Of a stretch of 64,000 nucleotides of DNA, positions 1 to 9,479 are shown piece after piece. The stretch's first letter is position 1; every line of letters begins with the position of its first letter. The stretch is from Polaromonas sp. (lineage in GTDB: Bacteria; Pseudomonadota; Gammaproteobacteria; Burkholderiales; Burkholderiaceae_C). The position numbers and the translations under genes were made by a program. Under the pieces are notes generated by a model. It was given only the letters and a program-made list of their open reading frames with translations, was not told the DNA's origin and ran no database searches. The DNA lies in contig NZ_JABBPE010000016.1 in the NCBI RefSeq assembly GCF_012927455.1, positions 186,001 through 250,000 on the forward strand, given 5' to 3'.

Positions 1-1606
1 TGAAAAGGAATTCGCGAATGGCCTCGCGCACCGGCATGTCATTGAGCATATTGCGCATCTCAATGGTGTACTGGATGGCCATGGTCTCCTTTTGCTCGAC
101 CTGCTGCGCCACGCTGACCACGCGCGCAGTGCTGCCTTTCTGAGACAGGAATTTGGAGAGGAACCTGTCAAATTCGTCGTAAACCAGCTGAAATACCCGG
201 CGCCCGGTTTCAGGATATTGCTCTATCACCTGGACGATACGCTTGACTTCGGTTTCCAGCGCGCCGCCCGTCACCGTGACTTCGAAGCCAAGTACACACG
301 CACCCATCCTGTCAATCAGCCGGCGCGCCGGATGCTGTAGCGACCCGAAAAACTCGGGTTCGGAAATCGCCACCCGCAGCACCGGCATTTGCAACCGGGC
401 AAACCAGACGCGAATCACAGCCGGAATTCGATCCTCAGCCAGAATGCTCTGAAACATCAGGGCGACGATTTCAATCGTCGCTTTTTCAGAAGACGTGGTG
501 GCTGCCCGCTTGAGCGCGCTGGTGCGCTGACGCAAGGCTCCGGCTGCGCGATCAACGTGCGCCGGCCCATACACCTGGCCCGGCGCATCATCGCGCAATG
601 TGGCTGCCACGCCGCTGTCTTGCGCGCGCTGCACATCGACCATCGCCTGCGCAAGCGGTGCAGAGGCGTGCTGGGCGCGCGTGTCGTCAAAACCCGCGAC
701 ATGGTCGGTCAACAACCGTTTGAGGTGGCCCATCACGCCCTGGGCGCGCATGCGCGCTCTGGCCAATGGCGTGGTCGCCGTTTGCATGCGGGTCTCTTCG
801 TAGACCGCATTACTCGGAGCAGAAGTCTCCCGGCCTGCGGCAGCGCGCGCACCGTCATGGCCCGAAACGGAGCCGGAACCCGTTCCACTGCCAAATGGGG
901 CCTTGGCACGAGGCTGCTCGGACGCCATCCCGTTAGCCGCTTTTCCAAGGGCTGCGGAGGGCGTGCGCTTGACCAAGGGGCGTAAATCAATTTCAGCCAT
1001 CACGCCTTGCCGAACCAGAAATTCGTTGGTGGCGTGATAAATCTCAAGCAACTGCTCGCCCATGCTTCTGTGAATCAGCTCTTGCACCTGCAGCCAGCCC
1101 TCGCGCGGCAACAGGGCTTGAGTCCACTGTTCAACCAGATGCTGCGCCAGCACCTCGGGGCGAAAAATATCTTGTTTACTCAGTTCAGGAATAGCCTCGA
1201 GATTTTGCACGCGCAGCCGCAAGTCGTTCAATTCCCAGCTGACAAAATCCAGCAGGCGTAAGGCCAGCCGTGACCCGAGAATTTTGTCCTCCATCACATC
1301 ATTGCCAATCAGTTCGAACTTGCTGCTGTCGGCAAATTTCGATGGGGCGGGAGTCGCAGCGATGGACTGCGCCTTGGACCACGCGCTGGCACTGCCCTGC
1401 ACCCAGACCGCGCCGTTTTTCTGAAAGGACAGCGCGGCGTCACGCCATTGTTGCAATTCGCGCGCGGCGCCGGGCTGCTCGCTCATGGCCGACAGCCGCT
1501 CTCTAATCGTTTTGGCTAATTCGGGCAGCAAGCGGATCGCCCGCTCGGTGAACAAGGCACGTGCCTGCTCAACAATACTACTATTTGTTCTACTAGTTGG
1601 AACCAC
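1..1606 (-). CDS. DUF1631 family protein (3' end outside window)
   Basis: Open on the minus strand from a GTG at 1606 to the window edge, about 535 codons with no stop; the C-terminus is missing. A CAGGG ribosome-binding sequence lies five bases upstream of the GTG. Two blocks look like the DUF1631 family of betaproteobacterial proteins: an early stretch with MEDKILGSRLALRLLDF and a later one with PVIRVWFARLQMPVLRVA followed by SEPEFFGSLQHPARRLID. A low-complexity, Ala/Ser/Gly-rich linker lies between them. Family members are usually around 700 residues or more, so roughly a quarter is missing. No enzymatic motif is visible and the function is unknown. The gene follows secF in the same direction with only 27 bases between, so it may be read through from secDF. 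Family assignment is from memory of motif patterns. Confidence 0.72.
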   Translation of the reverse strand, partial: MVPTSRTNSSIVEQARALFTERAIRLLPELAKTIRERLSAMSEQPGAARELQQWRDAALSFQKNGAVWVQGSASAWSKAQSIAATPAPSKFADSSKFELIGNDVMEDKILGSRLALRLLDFVSWELNDLRLRVQNLEAIPELSKQDIFRPEVLAQHLVEQWTQALLPREGWLQVQELIHRSMGEQLLEIYHATNEFLVRQGVMAEIDLRPLVKRTPSAALGKAANGMASEQPRAKAPFGSGTGSGSVSGHDGARAAAGRETSAPSNAVYEETRMQTATTPLARARMRAQGVMGHLKRLLTDHVAGFDDTRAQHASAPLAQAMVDVQRAQDSGVAATLRDDAPGQVYGPAHVDRAAGALRQRTSALKRAATTSSEKATIEIVALMFQSILAEDRIPAVIRVWFARLQMPVLRVAISEPEFFGSLQHPARRLIDRMGACVLGFEVTVTGGALETEVKRIVQVIEQYPETGRRVFQLVYDEFDRFLSKFLSQKGSTARVVSVAQQVEQKETMAIQYTIEMRNMLNDMPVREAIREFLF

Positions 1607-1633
1607 AACCACCCTGAATGATGAATTCGTAGC

Positions 1634-2587
1634 TTACACCGTGGCACCGGCGTTGGGGTCGTTCGGGTCCTCGTCCTTTTTGGTTGGCCCTTTGATCAGG
1701 TCTTCGCGCTTGATGCCCAGCCACATGGCGATGGCGGCCGCCACGAACACCGAAGAATAGATGCCGAACAGAATGCCGATGGTCAGGGCCAGCGCGAAGT
1801 AAAACAGCGTGGGGCCACCGAACAGCAACATCGACAGCACCATGATCTGGGTCGAGCCGTGGGTAATGATGGTGCGGCTGATGGTGGAGGTGATCGCGTT
1901 ATCGATGATTTGCACCGTGTTCATTTTTCGGTAACGGCGAAAATTCTCGCGAATCCGGTCAAAAATTACCACCGATTCATTAACGGAATAGCCCAGTACA
2001 GCGAGTACTGCGGCCAGCACCGCGAGCGAAAACTCCCACTGGAAAAAAGCGAAAAACCCGAGGATGATGATCACGTCATGCAGGTTGGCAATGATGGCAG
2101 CCACCGCATATTTCCATTCAAACCGGAAGGCAAGGTAGACCATGATGCCGAAAATCACCATGGCCAGAGCCTTCAAGCCATCCTGCGCCAGTTCTTCGCC
2201 GACCTGCGGGCCGACAAACTCGGTGCGGCGCAGGGTCACATCGCTGTTGGTGGCCTTCAGCGCAGCCAAGACTTTGTCGCTTTGCTGGGCGGTGCTCACG
2301 CCCTTTTGCGCAGGCAAACGGATCATCACGTCACGCGAGGTTCCGAAGTTTTGCACCTGCACATCGGCCAGACCCAGGCTTGCCACGGTCTCGCGAATCT
2401 TGCCGACATCGGCTGCCTGGGTGTAATTCACCTCCATCAAGGTGCCGCCGGTGAACTCTACCGAAAGGTGGAGTCCGCGCGAGAACAGGAAAAACACCGC
2501 CAGCGCAAAAGTTGCAAAACTGACGCCGTTGAAAATCAAGGCATGCCGCATGAACGGAATGTCGCGGTGGATTTTGAAGAATTCCAT
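1634..2587 (-). CDS. secF: Protein translocase subunit SecF
   Basis: Inner-membrane partner of SecD that uses the proton gradient to help pull secreted proteins across the Sec channel. The 317-residue product has the usual SecF length. It starts with a short cytoplasmic lead and a first membrane helix (FATFALAVFFLF), followed by the conserved VEFTGGTLMEV segment that opens the periplasmic domain. A cluster of five C-terminal membrane helices follows, with the SecF signature VNESVVIFDRIREN. The C-terminus is hydrophilic. It sits 15 bases after secD in the order yajC-secD-secF, the standard arrangement. Confidence 0.97.
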   Translation of the reverse strand: MEFFKIHRDIPFMRHALIFNGVSFATFALAVFFLFSRGLHLSVEFTGGTLMEVNYTQAADVGKIRETVASLGLADVQVQNFGTSRDVMIRLPAQKGVSTAQQSDKVLAALKATNSDVTLRRTEFVGPQVGEELAQDGLKALAMVIFGIMVYLAFRFEWKYAVAAIIANLHDVIIILGFFAFFQWEFSLAVLAAVLAVLGYSVNESVVIFDRIRENFRRYRKMNTVQIIDNAITSTISRTIITHGSTQIMVLSMLLFGGPTLFYFALALTIGILFGIYSSVFVAAAIAMWLGIKREDLIKGPTKKDEDPNDPNAGATV

Positions 2588-2602
2588 CTGGGGTCCTTGG
2601 GA

Positions 2603-4477
2603 TTATTTAGCCACGGCGCCGGACGCGGCAGGGCGCCACACCGTGCCAATGGATACGGTCTTGAGTTTTTTCTGGCGGCCATACCAGAGGTTGACGAGGC
2701 CGCGTGAGAAAAATACCGCCGAGAACATACTGGTCAAAATGCCGATGCAGTGCACCACGGCAAAGCCGCGTACCGGGCCAGAGCCAAAGGCCAGCAAGGC
2801 CAAGCCGACGATCAGCGTGGAAGTGTTGGAGTCCAGAATGGTCGCCCAGGCTCGCTCATAGCCCGCATGAATGGCCGCTTGGGGCGAAGCGCCGCCGCGC
2901 AATTCCTCGCGCACCCGTTCATTGATCAGCACGTTGGAGTCGATGGCCATGCCCAGCGCCAGCGCCATGGCGGCCATGCCGGGCAAGGTCAATGTCGCCT
3001 GAAGCATCGACAGCACGGCGACCAGCAGCAGCAGGTTGACGGCCAGCGCCAGGCCGGAAAACAGGCCAAACAGCATGTAGTAAACCGCCATGAAAGCGAC
3101 GATCACCAGAAAGCCCCAAGACACGCTATGAAAGCCCTTGGAAATATTGTCGGCACCCAGCGTCGGGCCGATCGTGCGCTCTTCAATGATTTCCATGGGC
3201 GCGGCCAGGGAACCGGCGCGCAGCAGCAGCGCCAGGTCATTGGCCTCGCTCACGCTCATCGAGCCGGAAATCTGGAAGCGATTGCCCAGCTCGCTCTGGA
3301 TCACGGGGGCCGTCAGCACCTCCCCCTTGCCCTTTTCAAATAGCAAAATCGCCATGCGCTTCTTGATGTTTTCGCGGCTGGTGTCGCGCATGATGCGCCC
3401 GCCCTTGGCATCGACGGTCAGGTCCACCTTGGGTTGCTGGCTCTGCGAGTCGAAGCCTGGTTGCGCGTCCGTCAGATTTTCACCGGTCAGGATCACCTGT
3501 TTCTTTACGATGACGGCCTGTCCACTGCGTTCGAAAAAACGCTCGGAGCCAAAAGGCACGGCGCCGCTGTTGTTCTCGGCGGCCCTGGCCTCGGCGCCGT
3601 CTTCCACCAGACGCATCTCCAGCGTGGCGGTGCGCCCGAGAATGTCCTTGGCCTTGGCTGTATCCTGCACGCCAGGCAGTTGCACCACGATACGATCTAT
3701 GCCTTGCTGCTGAATCACCGGCTCGGAGACGCCCAGTTCGTTGATCCGGTTGTGCAAGGTCACGATGTTCTGCTTGAGCGCCTGGTCCTGGATGCGGCGT
3801 GCCGCCTCGGGCTTGATGGTGGCGGTTAGCCTGTATTCAGTGCCGTCCGGCGCATCGACGCTTTGAAGGTCGGGAAACTGCTCTTGTATCAACGCTTTGG
3901 CCAAGGCCAGGGTCGCGGAATCGCGGACCTTGATTTCAATGGATTGCCCATTGCGGTTGATCCCGCTGTGCCGGATATTTTTTTCGCGCAGCGACATGCG
4001 GATGTCACCGGCCAGCGATTCGGCGCGCTTGGTGAGTGCCGCCTGCATGTCCACCTGCAGCATGAAGTGAACGCCGCCGCGCAGGTCCAGACCCAGGTAC
4101 ATGGGAAAAGCATGCAGCGAAGTCAGCCAGGCGGGGGAGCGCGACAGCAAATTCAACGCGACGACATAGCCTGTAGTGCTGCCTTCGGGCGCCAGCGCCT
4201 TCTGCACTGCATCCTTGGCTTTCAACTGGGTATCGGTATCGCCAAAGCGCGCCTTGACAGAGTTGCCATCGAGCGTGATGGCATCGGCGGTGAGGCCGGC
4301 CGCCGTGAGCGCCTGCTCAACCCGACTGACAGTGGTGCTGTCTACCTTGGTAGTGGATTTGCTGCTGGAGATTTGCACCGCCGGCGCTTCGCCGAAAAAG
4401 TTGGGCAGCGTGTAGAGGGCTGCAATCAGTAGCGCGACCACAATGATGGCGTACTTCCAGGCCGGATATCGATTCAT
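2603..4477 (-). CDS. secD: Protein translocase subunit SecD
   Basis: Larger subunit of the SecDF complex that assists Sec-dependent export from the periplasmic side. The product has 624 residues, typical of proteobacterial SecD with its large periplasmic region. An N-terminal anchor helix (YAIIVVALLIAALYTLPNFF) is followed by LGLDLRGGVHFMLQVD, the P1 domain and a bundle of C-terminal helices. The conserved AIDSNVLINERVREE lies in the helix 4 region. It lies between yajC and secF on the same strand. Nothing looks degraded. Confidence 0.97.
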   Translation of the reverse strand: MNRYPAWKYAIIVVALLIAALYTLPNFFGEAPAVQISSSKSTTKVDSTTVSRVEQALTAAGLTADAITLDGNSVKARFGDTDTQLKAKDAVQKALAPEGSTTGYVVALNLLSRSPAWLTSLHAFPMYLGLDLRGGVHFMLQVDMQAALTKRAESLAGDIRMSLREKNIRHSGINRNGQSIEIKVRDSATLALAKALIQEQFPDLQSVDAPDGTEYRLTATIKPEAARRIQDQALKQNIVTLHNRINELGVSEPVIQQQGIDRIVVQLPGVQDTAKAKDILGRTATLEMRLVEDGAEARAAENNSGAVPFGSERFFERSGQAVIVKKQVILTGENLTDAQPGFDSQSQQPKVDLTVDAKGGRIMRDTSRENIKKRMAILLFEKGKGEVLTAPVIQSELGNRFQISGSMSVSEANDLALLLRAGSLAAPMEIIEERTIGPTLGADNISKGFHSVSWGFLVIVAFMAVYYMLFGLFSGLALAVNLLLLVAVLSMLQATLTLPGMAAMALALGMAIDSNVLINERVREELRGGASPQAAIHAGYERAWATILDSNTSTLIVGLALLAFGSGPVRGFAVVHCIGILTSMFSAVFFSRGLVNLWYGRQKKLKTVSIGTVWRPAASGAVAK

Positions 4478-4563
4478 GGGAGGGCTGTTCCTGGTGGACG
4501 AAGAGGAAAAAAACGACGCGCGGCGCCTTCAGTGGGCCGCCTGTGCCGTGTTGCCGCAGCGCC

Positions 4564-4905
4564 TTATTTGGCTGCGGTAATGGCGCCCTTGGGCAGCACC
4601 TGGACAATCGCACTGCGCTGCAACTGCACTTCAACGCCGGGCGCAATTTCAAGGCTCAGGTAGCCTTCTCCAAGCTTGGTGACCTTGCCCAGCAAACCGC
4701 CCGCTGTGGCAACTTCGTCACCTTTGGCGAGCGCCTCAATCATGGTGCGGTGCTCTTTTTGCTTCCTCATCTGCGGGCGGATCATGACGAAATACAGCAC
4801 CACGAACATCAGCACCAGCGGCAGCATGCCGGTCGCGGAAGACATCCAGTCGCTACCAGCGGCGGCGGCAGGAGCGGTTTGGGCAAAAGCAGAAGAAATG
4901 AACAC
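4564..4905 (-). CDS. yajC: Preprotein translocase subunit YajC
   Basis: Small single-span protein that associates with SecDF. I place the start at the GTG at 4905, because GGAG lies six bases upstream and the protein then begins MFISSAFAQTAPAAAAG, as YajC proteins do. A longer reading to 5052 adds residues without family resemblance. The 113-residue product has one membrane helix (MLPLVLMFVVLYFVMIRP) followed by the conserved QMRKQKEH and a KGDEVATAGGLLGKV segment. It is the first gene of the yajC-secD-secF run. The usual upstream tgt and queA are not here; instead the oxidoreductase gene ends at 5056. Confidence 0.95.
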   Translation of the reverse strand: MFISSAFAQTAPAAAAGSDWMSSATGMLPLVLMFVVLYFVMIRPQMRKQKEHRTMIEALAKGDEVATAGGLLGKVTKLGEGYLSLEIAPGVEVQLQRSAIVQVLPKGAITAAK

Positions 4906-5055
4906 GGCTAACTCCACTATTTTATTGAAAAACTGATACGTACACCGGGCCTGACAGGCCTGGTACAGAGTTCGTGATTGTATGCGGCAGGCGGAGGCCA
5001 AGGCTTGTAACCGCCGCGCACCCGGGGCTATTTCAAGCCCGCAGGCGCCCACGGC

Positions 5056-8000
5056 TTAGGCTGCTTGCTGTTCGGTCGTTTCTGCAGGGTGACGAAAGGA
5101 TTGCATCAAGGCGGCCCACTGCGGCCGCGCCACCGCCAGATGGCGCGCCTTGACATGGCCATAACCCTTGATCATCTCGGGAATCCGGGCAATTTCGAGC
5201 GCCGTGGCATGGTTGTCGGCGCTCAGGCTGTCCAGCAGCTCGTCCACGCTGGCCTTGTACTCATTGATTAGCGCGCGCTCCACCCGTCGCTCTTCGCTCT
5301 GGCCAAAAACGTCCAGCGGCGTGCCGCGCAAGCCTTTGGCGCGCGCCAGCAGTTTGAAAGCTGTCAGCATCCAGGGGCCGAATGGTTGCTTTTGCAGCTC
5401 GCCTTTGTCGTTTTTCGATGCCATCAGCGGCGGCGCAAGGTGGTAATTGAGCTTGAAGTCGCCTTCAAACATGGCGTTGACCTTGTTCAGGAACCCGCTA
5501 TCGGTATGCAGCCGCGCCACTTCGTACTCGTCCTTGTAGGCCATGAGTTTGAAGAGATACCGGGCCACGGCCTCGGTCAGCGTGGTCTTGCCAAGAGGCG
5601 CTTCCACAGCGCGCACTTTTTCCACGTAGGCCTGGTAGGTCTGCGCATAAGCCGCATTTTGGTAGGCCGTCAGGAAGTCAATCCGCTTGACCAGCATCTC
5701 GGTGAGCGAAGGTTTCTTCACGAACTCGATCACCTGCGCGGCCTTGAATAGCGCCTGCACCGAGGCCAGATCATGCGCGCAGCGCCGCCCCCATTCAAAT
5801 GCCGCCTTGTTGTTGTCAACCTGCACGCCGTTGAGTTCAATCGCCCGCATCAGCGAAGCATGCGTCAGCGGCAACCGGCCTTTTTGCCAGGCAAAGCCCA
5901 GCATCAAGGGATTGGTGTAGATCGAGTCGCCGATCAACTGCACCGCCACCTGCTCGGCATCGAAACTGTCCAGTCCCTGCGCGCCCACCGCGCTGCTGAC
6001 TGCGCTCTCGCAATTTGCGCCCGGAAATTGCCAGCCGGGGTTGCTGACAAACGCCGCCGTCGGCGTGCCGTGCGAATTCATCGCCACATAGGTGCGGCCG
6101 GGCTGCATCACCGTCAGCGTGTATTTGCTGGCCGCCACAATCGGGTCGCAGCCCAGCACCAGGTCGGCCTTGGCAGTATCGACCTTGGTGGTGTAAATGG
6201 CGTCTGGCCGATTGGCGATCTGGATATGGCTCCAGGTGGCGCCGCCTTTTTGCGCCAGTCCGCCGGCATCCTGCGTAACCACGCCCTTGCCTTCCAGATG
6301 CGCCGCCATGCCCAGCAGCTGGCCGATGGTGATGACACCCGTGCCGCCGACGCCGGCGACCACAATGCCCCAGGCGGTTTCCGCCAGCGGCAGCGTGGGT
6401 TCAGGCAGCTGCGGCAAACCGGTCGGGCCGCCCTTTTTTTCCTTCTTCGGCTTCTTGAGGCTGCCGCCTTCAACCGTCACAAAGCTCGGGCAAAAGCCCT
6501 TGACGCAGGAGTAATCCTTGTTGCAAGTGTTCTGATTAATGCGGCGCTTGCGACCAAATTCGGTTTCCAAGGGCTCCACCGACAGGCAGTTGGACTGCAC
6601 CGAGCAGTCGCCACAGCCTTCGCACACCAGCTCGTTAATGACCACGCGCTTGGCCGGGTCGACCAGCGTGCCGCGCTTGCGGCGGCGGCGTTTTTCGGTG
6701 GCGCAGGTCTGGTCGTAAATGATGGCGGTGGTGCCTTTGAGTTCCCGGAACTCGCGCTGGATCTGGTCCAGCCCGTCGCGGTGGTGCACGGTCACACCAC
6801 CCTGCAGCTTGGCGCTGTCATATTTTTCCGGCTCGTCGGTCACGATCACCAGTTTGCTCACGCCCTCTGCCACCAGGCTTTGCATGATCTGCAGCACCGA
6901 ATGGCCTTCAGGGCGCTCGCCAATTTGCTGTCCGCCGGTCATGGCCACCGCATCGTTGTAGAGGATCTTGTAGGTGATGTTGACGCCAGCGGCAATGCTC
7001 TGGCGAATCGCCAGCAGCCCGCTGTGAAAGTAGGTGCCGTCGCCCAGATTGGCAAAGATGTGCTGGTCCGTGGTGAACGCCGCCTGGCCGACCCAAGACA
7101 CGCCTTCGCCGCCCATCTGGGAAAAGGTGGCGGTCGAGCGGTCCATCCATACCGACATGAAGTGGCAGCCAATGCCGGCCACCGCGCGCGAGCCCTCGGG
7201 CACCTTGGTGCTGGTGTTGTGCGGGCAGCCGCTGCAAAACCAGGGCGCGCGTTCGCCCGTGTCGAGCTGGACTTCGCTGAGCGCATGTTCACGCGCCGCT
7301 ATCACCGACAGGCGCGCCTGCATGCGCGCAATGATGTGGCCCGGCACGCCCAGTTTGGTCAGGCGCTTGGCGATTGCCTTGGCGATGATGGCCGGCGTCA
7401 GGTCGGCCTTGGGCCGCAGTAGCCAGTGGTCGCTCGGGTTGGCGCGGCCCCATTCGCCGCTTGAGGCCTCGCCCTCGGGCTCGTCAAACTTGCCCAGCAC
7501 ATTGGGCCGCACGTCGGCGCGCCAGTTGTAAAGCTCTTCCTTAAGCTGGTATTCAATGACCTGGCGCTTTTCTTCAACCACCAGGATCTCCTGCAGGCCC
7601 AGGGCGAAATCGCGCGTGATGCTGGCCTCCAGCGGCCACACCACGTTGACCTTGTGCAGGCGGATGCCCAACTGGTGGCAGGTGTCTTGGTCCAGCCCCA
7701 GGTCACTGAGGGCCTGGCGCGTGTCGTTGAAAGCCTTGCCGCTGGCGATGATGCCAAAGCGATCATTCGGCCCGGCAATCACGTTGTAGTTGAGCTTGTT
7801 GGCACGCACATAGGCCAGCGCTGCATACCATTTGTAGTCCATCAGGCGCGCTTCCTGCTCCAGCGGCGCATCGGGCCAACGAATCTGCAGGCCGCCAGGC
7901 GGCATCTGAAAATCTTCCGGGAGGATGATCTTTACGCGGTCCGGATCGACCGACACCGAACTCGACGACTCGACCACTTCCTGGATGGTTTTCATGCCCG

Positions 8001-8622
8001 CCCAGACGCCCGAAAAGCGGCTCATGGCAAAGGCGTGCAGCCCCATGTCCAGGATGTCCTGCACGCTCGACGGAAAAAACACCGGCAAGCCGCAGGCTTT
8101 GAAAATATGGTCGCTCTGGTGCGGCGCCGTGGAGCTCTTGGAGATGTGGTCGTCGCCGGCAATGGCGATCACGCCGCCGTGTTTGGCGGTGCCTGCCATG
8201 TTGGCGTGCTTGAACACGTCCGAGCAGCGGTCCACGCCCGGGCCCTTGCCGTACCAGATGCCGAACACACCATCGAACTTGTTCGTTTTCGGGTACAGAT
8301 CGAGCTGCTGCGTGCCCCAGACAGCGGTGGCACCCAGCTCCTCATTGACGCCGGGCTGGAACACGATATTTTGCGCAGCCAGGTGTTTCTTGGCCGCCCA
8401 CAGCGCCTGGTCATAGCCGCCCAGCGGCGAGCCGCGGTAGCCGCTGATAAACCCGGCGGTGTTCAGGCCCGCCATGGCATCGCGCGTGCGCTGCAGCATG
8501 GGCAAGCGCACCAGCGCCTGCACGCCGCTCATGAAAGCGCGGCCGTGATCGAGTGAATACTTGTCGTCGAGCGTGACACTTTCCAGCGCTTGGCGGATGT
8601 GCTCGGGCAAGGGGGCATTCAT
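5056..8622 (-). CDS. Indolepyruvate ferredoxin oxidoreductase family protein (fused alpha-beta)
   Basis: Large cytoplasmic 2-oxoacid:ferredoxin oxidoreductase of the fused type, expected to decarboxylate aryl pyruvates such as indolepyruvate or phenylpyruvate to the acyl-CoA. I chose the ATG at 8622 (MNAPLPEHIRQALES), with GGAG eight bases upstream, over an upstream start at 8697; this gives 1188 residues. Order of domains: an N-terminal pyrimidine-binding region (FISGYRGSPLGGYD), a thiamine-diphosphate domain (ANLGDGTYFHSGLLAIRQS), an Fe-S segment with CEGCGDCSVQSNC and a later CNKDYSCVKGFCPSF, then the gamma-type domain opening with VAGVGGTGVITIGQLLGMAA. It lies beside a LIV-type ABC importer on the same strand, which fits aromatic amino-acid or aryl-acid use, but that link is inference. 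An Lrp/AsnC stump lies upstream beyond the importer. Confidence 0.9.
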   Translation of the reverse strand: MNAPLPEHIRQALESVTLDDKYSLDHGRAFMSGVQALVRLPMLQRTRDAMAGLNTAGFISGYRGSPLGGYDQALWAAKKHLAAQNIVFQPGVNEELGATAVWGTQQLDLYPKTNKFDGVFGIWYGKGPGVDRCSDVFKHANMAGTAKHGGVIAIAGDDHISKSSTAPHQSDHIFKACGLPVFFPSSVQDILDMGLHAFAMSRFSGVWAGMKTIQEVVESSSSVSVDPDRVKIILPEDFQMPPGGLQIRWPDAPLEQEARLMDYKWYAALAYVRANKLNYNVIAGPNDRFGIIASGKAFNDTRQALSDLGLDQDTCHQLGIRLHKVNVVWPLEASITRDFALGLQEILVVEEKRQVIEYQLKEELYNWRADVRPNVLGKFDEPEGEASSGEWGRANPSDHWLLRPKADLTPAIIAKAIAKRLTKLGVPGHIIARMQARLSVIAAREHALSEVQLDTGERAPWFCSGCPHNTSTKVPEGSRAVAGIGCHFMSVWMDRSTATFSQMGGEGVSWVGQAAFTTDQHIFANLGDGTYFHSGLLAIRQSIAAGVNITYKILYNDAVAMTGGQQIGERPEGHSVLQIMQSLVAEGVSKLVIVTDEPEKYDSAKLQGGVTVHHRDGLDQIQREFRELKGTTAIIYDQTCATEKRRRRKRGTLVDPAKRVVINELVCEGCGDCSVQSNCLSVEPLETEFGRKRRINQNTCNKDYSCVKGFCPSFVTVEGGSLKKPKKEKKGGPTGLPQLPEPTLPLAETAWGIVVAGVGGTGVITIGQLLGMAAHLEGKGVVTQDAGGLAQKGGATWSHIQIANRPDAIYTTKVDTAKADLVLGCDPIVAASKYTLTVMQPGRTYVAMNSHGTPTAAFVSNPGWQFPGANCESAVSSAVGAQGLDSFDAEQVAVQLIGDSIYTNPLMLGFAWQKGRLPLTHASLMRAIELNGVQVDNNKAAFEWGRRCAHDLASVQALFKAAQVIEFVKKPSLTEMLVKRIDFLTAYQNAAYAQTYQAYVEKVRAVEAPLGKTTLTEAVARYLFKLMAYKDEYEVARLHTDSGFLNKVNAMFEGDFKLNYHLAPPLMASKNDKGELQKQPFGPWMLTAFKLLARAKGLRGTPLDVFGQSEERRVERALINEYKASVDELLDSLSADNHATALEIARIPEMIKGYGHVKARHLAVARPQWAALMQSFRHPAETTEQQAA

Positions 8623-8774
8623 TGTCTTATCTCCAGTGGCAGTGAGCGCCTTGTGGGCGGGACGTAAAGCAGGCGCACCCGGATAGGGCAGCGTCACTAT
8701 GATGAGGCAAAGTGTAGGCTTGATACATGGATAAGTCCTTGCTTTTTATGCCCTGCCAAGGCGCCCTTATTGGG

Positions 8775-9479
8775 TTAGATGCCTAGATAAATTCTGCGAA
8801 TATGGTCGTCGTCGCGCAGCTCATCGCTGCTTCCGCTTCGGGCGACGCTACCATTTTCCAGCACGTAGACGCGATCAGCTATGCGCAGCGCCGACTGCGC
8901 ATCCTGTTCGGCCATCAGAATCGCGGTGCCACCTTGCTGAATGCGTTTTATGGCATCGAATATCTCGATCTTCAGGCGGTGCGCGATGCCCACAGAAGGC
9001 TCGTCGAGCAACAACAACGAGGGCTTGCCCATCAGTGCCCGACCGATCGCGACCATCTGCTGCTGGCCGCCCGAAAGTGTACTGACAATCTGCGGACCGC
9101 GCTCCTCCAGAATTGGGAACAGGCTGTAGACCACACTTAGGTCAGCCGCGACGGCCGTAGCGTCGCGTCTCAGGTAGGCACCTAGCATCAGGTTCTTCAA
9201 CACCGTTAGTTCCGGAAACAGCCGCCGACCCTCGGGGCAGTGGCAGATGCCTTTGCCGACCACGGCGTGGGCTGGATGGCCGTGCAGCGATTCACCCCGA
9301 AACTCAAGCATGCCGGTCGACGTTTGCGAGCGTGAAATCGCCCTCAGCAGGGTGCTCTTGCCGGCGCCATTGGGGCCGAGCACCGCAACGAACTCGCCTG
9401 CGGCTATTTGCAACGATACGTTTTCGAGCGCCACCGCCTTGCCGTAAGAAACCGACAGCTTGCGCAGCTCAAGCAACAT
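8775..9479 (-). CDS. livF: Branched-chain amino acid-type ABC transporter ATP-binding protein LivF
   Basis: Second ATPase of a LIV/HAAT-family importer. I start it at the ATG at 9479 (MLLELRKLSVSYG), where GGAGG lies six bases upstream; a longer reading to 9572 adds non-homologous residues. The 234-residue product has Walker A (GPNGAGKST), the signature LSGGQQQ and Walker B (LLLLDEPS) in the expected order. It overlaps the end of livG by 11 bases. Last gene of livH-livM-livG-livF. Substrate cannot be told from the ATPase. Confidence 0.93.
   Translation of the reverse strand: MLLELRKLSVSYGKAVALENVSLQIAAGEFVAVLGPNGAGKSTLLRAISRSQTSTGMLEFRGESLHGHPAHAVVGKGICHCPEGRRLFPELTVLKNLMLGAYLRRDATAVAADLSVVYSLFPILEERGPQIVSTLSGGQQQMVAIGRALMGKPSLLLLDEPSVGIAHRLKIEIFDAIKRIQQGGTAILMAEQDAQSALRIADRVYVLENGSVARSGSSDELRDDDHIRRIYLGI

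Noticed and set aside
5773-7422. Open frame of 549 codons on the plus strand opposite the oxidoreductase gene
   Set aside because: It is the mirror of a GC-rich gene; its product is Arg/His/Ala-rich with no family resemblance, while the minus strand carries clear motifs.
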